From the NCBI RefSeq assembly GCF_001659685.2, contig NZ_LXYE02000010.1, forward strand, positions 124,001 to 188,000: a stretch of 64,000 nucleotides of DNA, read 5' to 3'. Below, in pieces: positions 51,999 through 62,497 of the stretch (position 1 is the first letter of the stretch; each line of letters opens with the position of its first letter). Under the pieces are notes generated by a model. The model worked only from the letters and a program-made list of their open reading frames with translations, was not told where the DNA came from and searched no databases. The translations under genes were made by a program, and so were the position numbers. Origin of the DNA: Labilibacter marinus (GTDB lineage Bacteria; Bacteroidota; Bacteroidia; Bacteroidales; Marinilabiliaceae).

Positions 51999-54900
51999 AT
52001 GAAGAACATTTTACTATTAATCACATTTTTAGGACTGTCCATTTTCCCTACTAGGGCACAGTCTTTTATCGAAATTGGAGATGGTACTTTAGGTACTAAT
52101 TACCCAATTTTTTTCAACCATAATTATTCGTGGACCTCGTTCATGTTTACTTCTGCCGAAATGGGTGATGCCAAAACCATTGATAAAATAGCTTTTTTCG
52201 GAGCCAAAAACTTTGGTGGGTATCAAAAAGATTTTTTAAATCAAAAAGTCTATTTGAAACTTACCACTGAACCTATGGTTAGAACAAGTTATCCTGATAT
52301 GGTGTTGGATAACTATACGCAAGTTTTCGAAGGAACCGTTTCTTATCCTGCCAATGGCGCAGATTGGATGATTATAGAGGTGGATGACTTTGAGTATGAT
52401 GGAACCAGCAATTTGATTGTTCATTGGGAAAATCATTCAGGTGCTAGCTATGCTAGTTTAAATATGTTTTACGGATCTTCTGTAGATCAAATTTATCAGG
52501 TAGCTACAGGTGGCGATAGTTCTTTTCCTGCTACAGACGCATGGAGAGAGGCGAACCCAGTAAGGCCTAATATGAGGGTTTATTCTCCAGGGGATGATTC
52601 TAAGCCTGCAACACCTACCTTAATGTCTCCTTCCAATGATGGAGTTAAAGTATCGGTAGATGCTGCAATAGAGTTTTCTTTAGGTAATACGGATAAATAT
52701 GATGTGTATTTTGGAACGCAGGAGGATGATTTGCAGTTGGTTGAGGATGATGTTGTAGTGACGGAGGATGGTGTTTTCTCTTATAATCCTGTTTCAAATC
52801 TAGTTTCTAAAACCAAGTATTATTTTCAAGTGATTGCTTATCTAGGTGAAGTTGAGGAGTCTTCTCCTGTTTATAGTTTTACAACTCAAAAAGTAATTAC
52901 AGATTTCCCGTTTAACTGTGGTTTCGAAGCTTTCCATATTGGATCTGCAACAGGAGCTAAAGTTTCTGATATTATTAATAGAGGTGCTCCTTTAGAGAGT
53001 GACTGGACATATGATAATAATTGGAAAGTAAGCTGGTTGGCTGATTTTCCGGATGTGATTTATATGGGTGAAGGTACAGCGCAAGTTGGCTTAACGGGTA
53101 ATGGAAATTCATCCTTAATGACGCCAAGAATTAATTTGCCAGAAAATCATAAAATTTCTTTTGCCTGGAAAAAAGATGGAGCTTATTCAAGCAGTGTGAA
53201 TACTTATTTTGAGATTTCTACAGATGGTGGTGAAAATTGGGATGAATTAAAGGAGTTTGAATATGAGGGAGCTCAGGAGTACCAGATAGAGTCAATTTCT
53301 TTAAAAAATTACAGTGGTGATAATGTATTTATTAGATGGAGACACAGACATTCTGGTTGGTCGTACTCATCACAGTATTTTGCATTAGATGCTGTTAAGA
53401 TATCCGAATTAAGTAACAGCCCTGAAGCTATTGCCAGTACCGATAAGCTTCAATATCCAGAGGTTTGTGTGGGTAGTGAGTTGTCTCAAATTGTAAATGT
53501 GAGCAATGCCGGACTTTCTGATTTAGTGGTGAGGGGATGTAGTAGTACTGGTCCTTTTTCTTGTGATTTTGTGGGAACAGTAGCGCCAGGAGAATCGCAA
53601 GATTTAGTGGTGAAGTTTAAACCAACAGCAGAAGGAAATTACCAAAACGATGTGGTATTTGATTGTAATACACCCGAAGGGAGCTTTAAGGTTTCTGCTA
53701 CAGCAAGCGCTTATCTGCCTTCTGCAGAATTCTCGCATAACTTTGATGATGGATTGATGCCGGAAAATTGGTTGACCATTGAAATTGAGTCAGATGCTTC
53801 ATCTTATGTCAAGGTGCCTTCAGCATCCTGGGATAATAGTGCCAACAGTGGTTCCTATAGTGTTGTTATGAATAGATCCTCAAATAAAACTGATCCAATG
53901 TTTTTAATTACGGAAGGTGTTAGAAACTTTGATGTAAATCGATTAGTTTTTCAAGCTAAGAAATCATTGGGAGTTACTGAGGATCTTCCTATTGAAGTTG
54001 GAACCATGTTGGATCCTACCGATCCGAGTACTTTTAAGTTGATGAAGTCAATTAATTTATCATCGGAGTATGTGCAGTATAGTGTTCTGTTTAGTCAGGA
54101 TGAAGAAGCTCCATATATTGCTTTTCGCCGAAATGCAATGAATGATTATACCAAAGTTTATATTGATGATATTATTTGGGAGAACCTGAGCAATGCTAAA
54201 CCTAATGCTGCTGTTGATGGTATTCCAGTAAATGATAAGCAAGATGTGAACCATTATATGCCTATTGCATTAAGTTGGAAAGATGGCGGGAATGCACCAA
54301 CCGGATTTAAGCTTACAGTGGCTAAGGATGAGGCTTTAACTGATGTGATTGTGGATGAGGATTTTGATATTTCTGTTACTTCGTATTTGTTGGATGAAGC
54401 ATTGGAGTATGCAACTACATATTATTGGCAAGTGACTCCATATAATGCTTTTGGTGATTGTTCGGAGCCAGCTTTATGGTCCTTTACAACCATGGCTGAT
54501 CCAACGATAACTTCATTGCCTTATTCAGAGGATTTTGATCTTGTTAATTATGTTCAGGATGAAGTTTGCTTACCCTTAGGTTGGAGCTTTGAGGATGTAC
54601 ATGCGGATGCTAAAACTTGGAATTTACTAACTACTGATGTAAGCGTACCAGAAATGGTGATGGGAGAGGCGGCTGTATTTGCCGATTACAGTACGGCCAA
54701 CGAAAAGGATGATTATTTATATACCCCAGCTTTTAGTTTAGAAGCCGGTAAGGAGTATGAGTTTTCTTTTAAAATGCATACCATACGTGATGTGGCTAGT
54801 CAGTTTCATTACGAAGAGATTGAAGTATTGATTGGAAACGATTATCACTCATCATCTTTGGAGTCAGCAGTTTTAATATCTGATTTTACAGATAATGATA

Positions 54901-55286
54901 CCTGGAAAGATATAACTGCTATTGTTGAAGTAGATGTTGATGGGGATTATTTTATCGCTTTACATGCCATTTCAGATGTGTCTGCTTATAAATTGATTGT
55001 AGATGAGGTGGCTATGAAAGAAACTACAACTACAGATCTTGGTTCACAAGCAAAAGGTAAAATGGTGGTTTCTCCAAACCCTACAAGTGGAACTTTAAAT
55101 GTTAAGTTACCTGATTCGGCAGAGAATGTTGCTAAAGTTTACAACCAATTAGGTAGCGTGGTTTACACACAACAACTATCTGGAGTGGAAGCCGCATTGC
55201 AGTTAGATTTCTTGCCCAATGGTTGGTATTGCTTGGTTGTAGAATCTGCAGAGGCCAACTATAAAGAAGTGTTTATTAAGAAATAA
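51999..55286 (+). CDS. large T9SS-exported multidomain surface protein
   Basis: The 1095-residue product starts at ATG 51999 (MKNILLLITFLG), giving a signal peptide, not at the earlier TTG 51957. I see an N-terminal beta-sandwich region, a fibronectin-III-like segment (about 200-300, KYYFQVIAYLGEVEESSPVYSF), choice-of-anchor/MAM-like jelly-roll domains at about 305-470, 570-740 and 850-1000, an ASH/HYDIN-like region (LQYPEVCVGSELSQIVNVSN) around 480-570, another FN3 near 750-850, and a type A T9SS sorting domain at the end (VVSPNPTSGTLNV). No enzyme domain is seen. An adhesin or surface-binding role is plausible. Confidence 0.85.
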   Translation: MKNILLLITFLGLSIFPTRAQSFIEIGDGTLGTNYPIFFNHNYSWTSFMFTSAEMGDAKTIDKIAFFGAKNFGGYQKDFLNQKVYLKLTTEPMVRTSYPDMVLDNYTQVFEGTVSYPANGADWMIIEVDDFEYDGTSNLIVHWENHSGASYASLNMFYGSSVDQIYQVATGGDSSFPATDAWREANPVRPNMRVYSPGDDSKPATPTLMSPSNDGVKVSVDAAIEFSLGNTDKYDVYFGTQEDDLQLVEDDVVVTEDGVFSYNPVSNLVSKTKYYFQVIAYLGEVEESSPVYSFTTQKVITDFPFNCGFEAFHIGSATGAKVSDIINRGAPLESDWTYDNNWKVSWLADFPDVIYMGEGTAQVGLTGNGNSSLMTPRINLPENHKISFAWKKDGAYSSSVNTYFEISTDGGENWDELKEFEYEGAQEYQIESISLKNYSGDNVFIRWRHRHSGWSYSSQYFALDAVKISELSNSPEAIASTDKLQYPEVCVGSELSQIVNVSNAGLSDLVVRGCSSTGPFSCDFVGTVAPGESQDLVVKFKPTAEGNYQNDVVFDCNTPEGSFKVSATASAYLPSAEFSHNFDDGLMPENWLTIEIESDASSYVKVPSASWDNSANSGSYSVVMNRSSNKTDPMFLITEGVRNFDVNRLVFQAKKSLGVTEDLPIEVGTMLDPTDPSTFKLMKSINLSSEYVQYSVLFSQDEEAPYIAFRRNAMNDYTKVYIDDIIWENLSNAKPNAAVDGIPVNDKQDVNHYMPIALSWKDGGNAPTGFKLTVAKDEALTDVIVDEDFDISVTSYLLDEALEYATTYYWQVTPYNAFGDCSEPALWSFTTMADPTITSLPYSEDFDLVNYVQDEVCLPLGWSFEDVHADAKTWNLLTTDVSVPEMVMGEAAVFADYSTANEKDDYLYTPAFSLEAGKEYEFSFKMHTIRDVASQFHYEEIEVLIGNDYHSSSLESAVLISDFTDNDTWKDITAIVEVDVDGDYFIALHAISDVSAYKLIVDEVAMKETTTTDLGSQAKGKMVVSPNPTSGTLNVKLPDSAENVAKVYNQLGSVVYTQQLSGVEAALQLDFLPNGWYCLVVESAEANYKEVFIKK

Positions 55287-55303
55287 TTATAGGTTTTATA
55301 ATA

Positions 55304-55341
55304 AGTCGCAATGATTTTTCGGGGGAACAATCGTTGCGACT
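55304..55341 (+). terminator. terminator-like hairpin between the two large exported-protein genes
   Basis: AGTCGCAATGATT and AATCGTTGCGACT pair over 13 bases with one wobble around a loop containing GGGGG. The T-rich tail is weak (CCTTTCATTTTTC). It could end the first transcript partly or process the joint transcript. Confidence 0.5.
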
Positions 55342-55390
55342 CCTTTCATTTTTCGGATTTAGAAACGAATCACACAATAAAATATTTTAT

Positions 55391-58300
55391 ATGAAAAGGA
55401 TTTTATCCATACTAATGGTATGGTCTTTTTTTGTGCTTTCATATGCTCAAAAAGAGGCGGCAAATTCTGTTGTTTATAATGGGAAAAACATTGAATTACA
55501 AGAGAATGCTAAAAGCTATCAAACACTGAAGAGTGCTGGTGGCGTGAATTATGTTATCATGCAGTTCTTTGATCTTCCAAGTAAAGAAGATCGTCAATCT
55601 CTTTTAGAAAAAGGAATTAAACTGAACGAATACTTGGGGAGTAATGCATACTTGGTTGAGTTATCAACGAGTTCTTTAAAAAGTGCAAGTTCTGATGTGA
55701 GGTCGGTTGTTTCGTTAAATGAAGTTGTTAAGATTTCTGCAGAATTGCAAAAAGGCGAAATTCCTAAATGTGCTATGAAACCTAACCATAGCGTGGAGTT
55801 GGTGGTCTCATTTTTCAGAAGTGCAGGGGATGAAAAAATTACTGCCGATTTAGAAGCCATAGGTGCTTCAGAAATTAGAATTTCTCCTTTCTTTGAGCGT
55901 TTAACTTGCATTTTGCCAACCGCTCAGGTAGAGAAATTAAATGGTATTGATTGGTTAAAATATGCTGCCCCAGTGGCGCCAGAATTCGAGACTTTTGATA
56001 TGCAGGCAACCCGTCAAATGGGGGCGAGTGTAATAAATGGTTCTGCAGGAGCTGATAAATCTTTAACTGGAAAAGATATTAATATTGGTGTTTGGGATGG
56101 TGATGTAGAGCATCATTACGATTTTCAAGGACGTGTTACTCAGCGTGAGTATGAATATCATGAAACATCTCATGGAATTCATGTGTCAGGTATCATGGCT
56201 GGTGCAGGAATTATTGATCCTACAACAAAAGGAGTGGCTACGGAGGCTACCATGGAAACATGGAACTTTAATATAGGTAGCAATAAAATGAGTAATGGTG
56301 AAGAAATGTATTTAAGTGCCAGGGATTATGGTATTGTCATCACTCAAAACTCATATGGTATTCCTCATAATGGTGGCTTTAGCTGGTTTTACTTAGATAA
56401 CGATGTGAATTTAGATAAAGTAGCATACGACTTTCCTTATTTATTACATGTGTTTGCGGCGGGAAACTCGCGTGGCACTTACACTTACGAAACAGTTTCG
56501 CATGCGGCTAAAAATATTGTTGCTGTAGGTGCCATTGATATGTATAATCGTATGACGGATTTCTCAAGTTGGGGTCCAGTTCACGATGGTCGTTTAGTGC
56601 CTCACGTTGTAGCAAATGGGGTGGATGCAATTTCTTGTTCTTATTATAACGATTATACAGATATGACTGGTACTTCACAGGCTACGCCAGTTGTTTCAGG
56701 TATTGCTGCTCAGTTGTATGAGTTATATAAAAGTCAAAATGGTGGTGAAAATCCAAAGTCGTCTTTAATTAAAGCAGTGCTTTGTAATACAGCACACGAT
56801 TTAGGAAATAAAGGGCCTGATTTTTCTTTTGGTTTTGGTAGTGTAGTGGCGAGTGATGCTGCAGCGTTAATTGAAAAAGAACAATATTTTATCGATCAAA
56901 TTGCTAATGAAGAAGAGCAAAAGGTTACGGTTTATGTACCTGCAGGTGTGAGTCAGGTAAAGTTTATGTTGGCATGGACTGATCCGGAAGCAGCGCAATG
57001 GGGTGCAAGGGCTTTGATTAATGACTTAGACTTAAGTGTGGATTTTAAGGGTACTGAGTATTTACCTTATGTACTTAATCCAACTGCGCCTATTGAACTA
57101 GCGACTAAAGGTGAAGATCATTTAAATAACATTGAGCAAGTGGTGGTTGAAACGCCAACGCCAGGTTATTATGATGTATATATAAAAGGAACTGCTATTG
57201 CTGTGCCCGATCAGGAGTATGCTTTGGTGTATGCTTTCGATGAGGATAATATTAATATGTTATCGCCTGTAGGAGGAGAGGTTTTTATGCCAAATACTCG
57301 TACTATGGTTTATTGGTCGGCACCAGATACTAATCAAGAAGTATTTACTATTCAGTTATCAAAGGATGGTGGACAGTCGTATACAACTATTGGTAAGGTA
57401 GAAGCTGATCAAAGAGCTTATGTTTGGGAACTTGGATCAGATGTTTTTGGTAATGCGAAAATTCGTGTAATTGCTGGTAAATATTTCGATCAATCAAATG
57501 AAGCTTTTTCGGTAATTGATAGACCTGTAATCGAAGGAATAGATCCTGAGTTACCGGTGTCTAGTGTTTCTTGGGACGCGGTTGATGGAGCTGATGCTTA
57601 TAAGGTGTATAAATTACAGGATGGAGAAGCTGTATTGGTTGAGCAGGTTACAGAAACTTCCTATACTTTGCATAGTAGAGTGTTGGATGAGGACAATTGG
57701 TATGCTGTGGCTGCGGTAAATACGGTCAATGGTATCGAGAGTATGCGATCGAAGGCCATCAAGCTTCGCCCAATTTCTAATGTTTCAAGCTTTCCTTTTG
57801 AGGAGGACTTTGAAGGAGAAGAAGTCGATAATATCACTTTAATTCAGCCAGAAGAAGGGCAGTTGGCTATTGGATACGATGTGGATAGGGAGAGTAAATT
57901 CTTAAAGTTTGAAGGAACAGTAAGTGGCGCTACTTATTCTTATATTGGTTCAGTAGATGAAGTTTGGGGATATAACCCAACTCATATCTCTACGGCTAAA
58001 TTTACTTCAGAAAATACTACGGGATTAAGCTCTTTGGTATTGGCTTTCGATTTAAAGCAAACGTATTGTATCGATGTTAATGATAATATCCTAAAGGTAT
58101 TTGTTAACGGTGAGCAGGTGACGGATGTATTAGGAAGTGATGTATTTCAGCCAGAAACACCTTCTTACGATAGAAGCCGAAGAAGATATTTTGATTTAAG
58201 CAAGTTTGTTGGTACTGATATTGAGGTGGAGTTTAAAGGGATGTGTCATTATCCAATGGGAGCTATACCTGGCGCTGCACAAGGAGATGTGATAGATATT

Positions 58301-61300
58301 GATAATATTAAATTGTACGAAAAGCCTGCTGAAGATATCGCTATTTTAGATGTGGAGTTTCCTTGGAGCGGATTGAATTTAGGTGAGGAAATCATCACTT
58401 TAAAAGTAGCTAATCTGGGAGAATCACCAATTAGTGATGTTGATGTGGCCTTTACTTTATTTGAAGATGGAACCGAAGCGGAAACGGTTCAGGAAAGAAT
58501 TGCTTCCACCATAGGTTCTATGGGTGTGATGTCGTATAGCTTTACTGCTCCTGCTGATTTAAGTACAGAGGATGTTAAGTATTACGTGATTGCAACAGTG
58601 TTCGGAAGTGCAGATGCAGATGAAAGCAATAACGAGTACAAATCGTATAGTAGTTATAATTACGGTAATATTGTTCCTATGGCCTATAATGGTACTTCAG
58701 GAACAAGAGAGGTGCCAGCGGAAGGTTTGATATTTACGGATGGAGGTACACGTGTATTCAATTACCCAGATAATACCAGAAGCTCGTATACTTTTACGCC
58801 TTCTGAAATGGGTAAAAAAGTGAAGATTTCTTTCTCTGAATTAAGCCTGGAAAAAGATTACGATTATTTATATCTGTTTGCAGGAAGTGAAGCGGCTGGT
58901 AAGCCTATGGCTGTGCTAAATGGTGCTTTGGCCGATATAGAGCAAACTGAATTTATTTCTACGGCGCTATACGGACAGTTAACGGTATTGTTTGTTTCTG
59001 ATGCTGCTGTTAACGAAACAGGATGGATTGCTAATGTTTCTTTGGCAGATAACCCAAATGCCATTGATATCGGTATTGCCGAAATTACAAACCCAGTGGC
59101 TGGTGGAGATAATTCTTCAAGCGAGTTGGTTGGAGTAACGGTTTCCAACTACGGAGCCAATGAGGTGGCGTCATACAAAGTGGCCTATACGGTTAATGGA
59201 GGCGAGCCTACTGAGTTAGAATTTACTACCCCATTGCGAGCTGGAGGTTCTAAATATGTAACTTTCTATAAACAAGAGGACTTCTCTGTATTTGGAAAAG
59301 AATATTTAGTAGAGGCTTATATTGTACTTGATGGAGATGAAGTTGAATATAATAACAGTGCATCTGTTACAGTAAAATCAGATTACACAAGTGCAAGTGG
59401 AATGGGATATGGATTGCATATTGCCAATGTAACGCTGGGTGATATTAACTACAGCTCTGGTGATAATATGTACGAAAATCATTCAGATTTAGAGGCTACC
59501 ATGGAGTATGGCGAGTCGTACATCTTATATGTAACTAAAAACGATGTGATTGGTAGCGGTAAATATTGGGTTGACTGGAATTATGATGGCACCTTTAGTG
59601 AGGATGAAGCTTATTTATTTGAGGGTGCTGATGGAGCAATGGCCAAAAGTGTTATTACACCGCCAAACCATGTTTCGCCAGGAAAAAAGAGAATCAGAAT
59701 TCGTGTGACTACTTTTGGTGAGATGGATCCTACTGGTTTCCATATTTCTGGTGAGGTTGAAGATTATACCATCAACTTAGTGGGTACACCTCCAAGTATT
59801 GATATTGCCATTGATGGATTAGATATTAATAATGTGGTTAATGAAGGTGCAAATACTATTGGTGTATTCGTTACTAATGGTTCAACAACTACACAGTCGT
59901 TCCCGGTGAGTATGCAAATCGGAAATGTGTATTCGGGTATTCAGCAAGTAGTTGATTTAGCTGCAGGAGCATCCACTACAGTTACATTTAACGATGTTGT
60001 TTTAGCGAAAGGAGAATATGAGGTTTCAGTTGAAGCTACTTTAGCAAGTGATGAATTACTTGCTAACAATACCTACGCTATGCAAATACAAGCTATGCCA
60101 ATTACTCCTGTATATGCCTATAGCATTATTGGTTCTGGCGGAGTAGCTTCGGGTTCTTTTAAATTTAATTTAGAAAATGTTGCACAGACTAACATGGTGT
60201 TAGAAATGAGTGGTTTTTACCCTTATTGCGGTACCATGGCTGGCGATAGATGGCTAGTGCAAAGTTCAGGCGGTACTTTATCTTCAATTGATAAAGAAAC
60301 GGGAGAGGTGACTTATATTGGTGCTTCAGGATATATTATCAGAGATATGGCCTACGATCCTGCAGAGGATGTTATTTATGGTAGGATGTTAAGCGATGGA
60401 TTTACGCCTGTGTCGCAAGTGTACCAAATTAATGTACAAACAGGAACAGCTGTATTGGTAGGTAATATTTCTGTGCCAGCTATTCAAACAATAGCCTGTG
60501 ATATTACAGGTAAGATGTACGGTATCGATAATGTAGGTATGTTATATCATGTTGATAAAACCACCTGGGAAGCTACCGAAATTGGTAATGTGGGAATATT
60601 ACCTGGAAGTACGCCGCATCCAGCGATGTTCTTCGATCATAATAATGGAGAGTTATACTTGGCTTCGTGTAATGTGACGGCTACAACTGACGATTACGAA
60701 GTCAGAAAAATCAATACCTCAACGGGTGTTTCTACCTTGGTTAAGATGAATAATGATTTGCGTCGTTCCTTGTGTTATGCAGTTGAATATTCTGAAGCTA
60801 CTTCTAAATCTTTAGCTAGAGTAACGGCTTTTAATGTTACGGGTAGCTTTATGCAGGCAGAAATTGATGAAGCGAATAAAGTAATTAGTCTTCCTATTGC
60901 TGTGGGAACAGATGTATCTAATGTGTCAATTAGTTTTGCTTTATCACCAGGAGCTTCGGCTCAATTTGCTAGGAGTAGTGTTTCTAATGGTCAGGTAGTG
61001 GATTTAGTCGCCAATTCTACTTTTACCGTTGTGTCTATGGATGGATTGGTAACAGAGAATTATACTATTGTTGTTCAGGACCCAATTAATACTGAAGCAT
61101 TATTGCTTTCGTATAGTATTGAAGAGGAGACTTCTGATTTAGATGGATTTGCTGTGTCGGCTAGTGTTGCACCACAAGCTCCTTTTAAAGCGCTACAGGT
61201 AGAATTTGAATTATCCGCTAGAGCGAAAGCTTATGTGGGAGATGAAATGTTGAGCTCTGGTGTATCTAAACTGGATCATTCAAAACCATTTATGCTAAAA

Positions 61301-61915
61301 GTGGTGGCCGAAGATGGTGTAACGGTGAACTATTATATGGTAGAAGTGACGCGCAATGCCAACAACGAGGCAGAAATTACTTATTTCTTGATTGAAGCCG
61401 CTTTAAATCCTCAACTTACTGATGATTTAGTGGGTGTGATTAATGGAAGCGCTATTGTAGTGGATGATGTGCCATTTGGTGTGACTAATTTAATTCCTTC
61501 GTTTTCTATGTCTGCAGGTGCTGCAATTACTATTGAAGATAGAATGCAGCATTCAGGTGTTGATAATGTTGATTTTATGGGTGATGTGAGCTACATGGTG
61601 GTGTCTGAAGATGAATCGACATATAAAGAATATGTGGTTTCTATCAATAACCTCACAACGGATGTTGTAGAGGATGAGGAAGTGTCGCACGAATTTAGTG
61701 TATATCCAAACCCTGCTTCTGATGTGCTTTATATGAGTAATCAGGAGGCTGGTGTAGTTAATTTATACAATGCAGTAGGAACTTTGGTGTTATCTCAAGA
61801 GGTGTATCAAAGCAACGGAGTTCTTCATCTGGAAGAAGTGCCAGTTGGTTTATATATCTTAAAGTTTAAAGGAGAAGCGACTAAGGCAGTTATAAAAGTT
61901 AAAGTAATTCATTAA
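55391..61915 (+). CDS. giant T9SS-exported subtilase (S8) with CUB, GEVED and repeat domains
   Basis: A 2174-residue secreted subtilisin-like serine protease. The start is ATG 55391 (MKRILSILMVWSFF), giving a signal peptide, not the upstream ATG-like codon at 55334. Positions from this start: prodomain about 40-190; catalytic D236 (IGVWDGDVE), H264 (HGIHVSG), oxyanion N359 (AAGNSRG) and S429 (GTSQATP), so the triad is intact. Then a P-domain-like region (about 520-640), Ig/FN3-like domains, CARDB-like domains, a CUB-like domain (YDYLYLFAGSE), a GEVED domain (HISGEVEDYTINL), a propeller-like segment, three tandem DUF5018-like repeats, and a T9SS type A tail (VYPNPASDVLYM). A strong terminator follows. 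Confidence 0.9.
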   Translation: MKRILSILMVWSFFVLSYAQKEAANSVVYNGKNIELQENAKSYQTLKSAGGVNYVIMQFFDLPSKEDRQSLLEKGIKLNEYLGSNAYLVELSTSSLKSASSDVRSVVSLNEVVKISAELQKGEIPKCAMKPNHSVELVVSFFRSAGDEKITADLEAIGASEIRISPFFERLTCILPTAQVEKLNGIDWLKYAAPVAPEFETFDMQATRQMGASVINGSAGADKSLTGKDINIGVWDGDVEHHYDFQGRVTQREYEYHETSHGIHVSGIMAGAGIIDPTTKGVATEATMETWNFNIGSNKMSNGEEMYLSARDYGIVITQNSYGIPHNGGFSWFYLDNDVNLDKVAYDFPYLLHVFAAGNSRGTYTYETVSHAAKNIVAVGAIDMYNRMTDFSSWGPVHDGRLVPHVVANGVDAISCSYYNDYTDMTGTSQATPVVSGIAAQLYELYKSQNGGENPKSSLIKAVLCNTAHDLGNKGPDFSFGFGSVVASDAAALIEKEQYFIDQIANEEEQKVTVYVPAGVSQVKFMLAWTDPEAAQWGARALINDLDLSVDFKGTEYLPYVLNPTAPIELATKGEDHLNNIEQVVVETPTPGYYDVYIKGTAIAVPDQEYALVYAFDEDNINMLSPVGGEVFMPNTRTMVYWSAPDTNQEVFTIQLSKDGGQSYTTIGKVEADQRAYVWELGSDVFGNAKIRVIAGKYFDQSNEAFSVIDRPVIEGIDPELPVSSVSWDAVDGADAYKVYKLQDGEAVLVEQVTETSYTLHSRVLDEDNWYAVAAVNTVNGIESMRSKAIKLRPISNVSSFPFEEDFEGEEVDNITLIQPEEGQLAIGYDVDRESKFLKFEGTVSGATYSYIGSVDEVWGYNPTHISTAKFTSENTTGLSSLVLAFDLKQTYCIDVNDNILKVFVNGEQVTDVLGSDVFQPETPSYDRSRRRYFDLSKFVGTDIEVEFKGMCHYPMGAIPGAAQGDVIDIDNIKLYEKPAEDIAILDVEFPWSGLNLGEEIITLKVANLGESPISDVDVAFTLFEDGTEAETVQERIASTIGSMGVMSYSFTAPADLSTEDVKYYVIATVFGSADADESNNEYKSYSSYNYGNIVPMAYNGTSGTREVPAEGLIFTDGGTRVFNYPDNTRSSYTFTPSEMGKKVKISFSELSLEKDYDYLYLFAGSEAAGKPMAVLNGALADIEQTEFISTALYGQLTVLFVSDAAVNETGWIANVSLADNPNAIDIGIAEITNPVAGGDNSSSELVGVTVSNYGANEVASYKVAYTVNGGEPTELEFTTPLRAGGSKYVTFYKQEDFSVFGKEYLVEAYIVLDGDEVEYNNSASVTVKSDYTSASGMGYGLHIANVTLGDINYSSGDNMYENHSDLEATMEYGESYILYVTKNDVIGSGKYWVDWNYDGTFSEDEAYLFEGADGAMAKSVITPPNHVSPGKKRIRIRVTTFGEMDPTGFHISGEVEDYTINLVGTPPSIDIAIDGLDINNVVNEGANTIGVFVTNGSTTTQSFPVSMQIGNVYSGIQQVVDLAAGASTTVTFNDVVLAKGEYEVSVEATLASDELLANNTYAMQIQAMPITPVYAYSIIGSGGVASGSFKFNLENVAQTNMVLEMSGFYPYCGTMAGDRWLVQSSGGTLSSIDKETGEVTYIGASGYIIRDMAYDPAEDVIYGRMLSDGFTPVSQVYQINVQTGTAVLVGNISVPAIQTIACDITGKMYGIDNVGMLYHVDKTTWEATEIGNVGILPGSTPHPAMFFDHNNGELYLASCNVTATTDDYEVRKINTSTGVSTLVKMNNDLRRSLCYAVEYSEATSKSLARVTAFNVTGSFMQAEIDEANKVISLPIAVGTDVSNVSISFALSPGASAQFARSSVSNGQVVDLVANSTFTVVSMDGLVTENYTIVVQDPINTEALLLSYSIEEETSDLDGFAVSASVAPQAPFKALQVEFELSARAKAYVGDEMLSSGVSKLDHSKPFMLKVVAEDGVTVNYYMVEVTRNANNEAEITYFLIEAALNPQLTDDLVGVINGSAIVVDDVPFGVTNLIPSFSMSAGAAITIEDRMQHSGVDNVDFMGDVSYMVVSEDESTYKEYVVSINNLTTDVVEDEEVSHEFSVYPNPASDVLYMSNQEAGVVNLYNAVGTLVLSQEVYQSNGVLHLEEVPVGLYILKFKGEATKAVIKVKVIH

Positions 61916-61959
61916 TACTTGATGAGTACCTAGATTTATTCTAGGAGTTCCAAACGTAA

Positions 61960-61995
61960 AGGCTCTGTATCGAACGCGATACAGAGCCTTTTTTA
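61960..61995 (+). terminator. terminator after subtilase gene
   Basis: AGGCTCTGTATCG and CGATACAGAGCCT form a perfect 13-base stem with an AACG loop, followed by TTTTTTATT. Confidence 0.95.
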
Positions 61996-62245
61996 TTATC
62001 GTTATATGAATAATAGATTTATAAAATATAAATGATTTTATCTGTAATATAAATGATGTTAGAGTAAAGTTAATAGTAGGTATCTTAATCTAGAAAGTAG
62101 TATTCTATATTATTAAAGTAGGTATCTATAAAATAAAATGATTAATCTATTATATAATTGTAGGAATACATCAGAAAATAAGAAAAGCATTATTGATAAG
62201 CAGAAGTAGTGTGGTTATAATATGAATTTAGTGTAAGTACATACA

Positions 62246-62303
62246 ATTACTATTATTTAAATCTCTATAAATTCATTTAGTTATGGAGATAAATAATAGT
62301 AAT
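62246..62303. repeat. long AT-rich inverted repeat
   Basis: ATTACTATTATTTAAATCTC and GAGATAAATAATAGTAAT pair over 18 bases with a two-base bulge around a 20-base loop. It is longer than the terminator hairpins here, lacks a T-run, and is not explained by any gene nearby. Confidence 0.7.
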
Positions 62304-62469
62304 AATAGCTTATAAATTTTAATAATGAGATCATTCTTCTTGGATAAATACATACGCTTTTATCTTAAAGTAGTCGTATTTTCTTTTTAAATTAATCGCA
62401 CTCTAGATATTTTCCCATAAATGATAGGTCTTTATTGTTTATTCTCGGCATTAGCCAACGGATTTTTTG

Positions 62470-62497
62470 CTTCCTTTTTTACTGAAGAAAAAGGAAG
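62470..62497. repeat. palindrome CTTCCTTTTT/AAAAAGGAAG
   Basis: Ten-base arms around TACTGAAG. Its surrounding sequence (GGATTTTTTGCTTCC before, GGACTTGTTTCGGG after) looks like an intergenic repeat seen in related bacteria, from memory, but a search is needed to show that. Confidence 0.5.

Noticed and set aside
62470-62497. Insertion-sequence end or attachment site
   Set aside because: No transposase fragment, target-site duplication or matching end was found nearby; only a short palindrome is visible.
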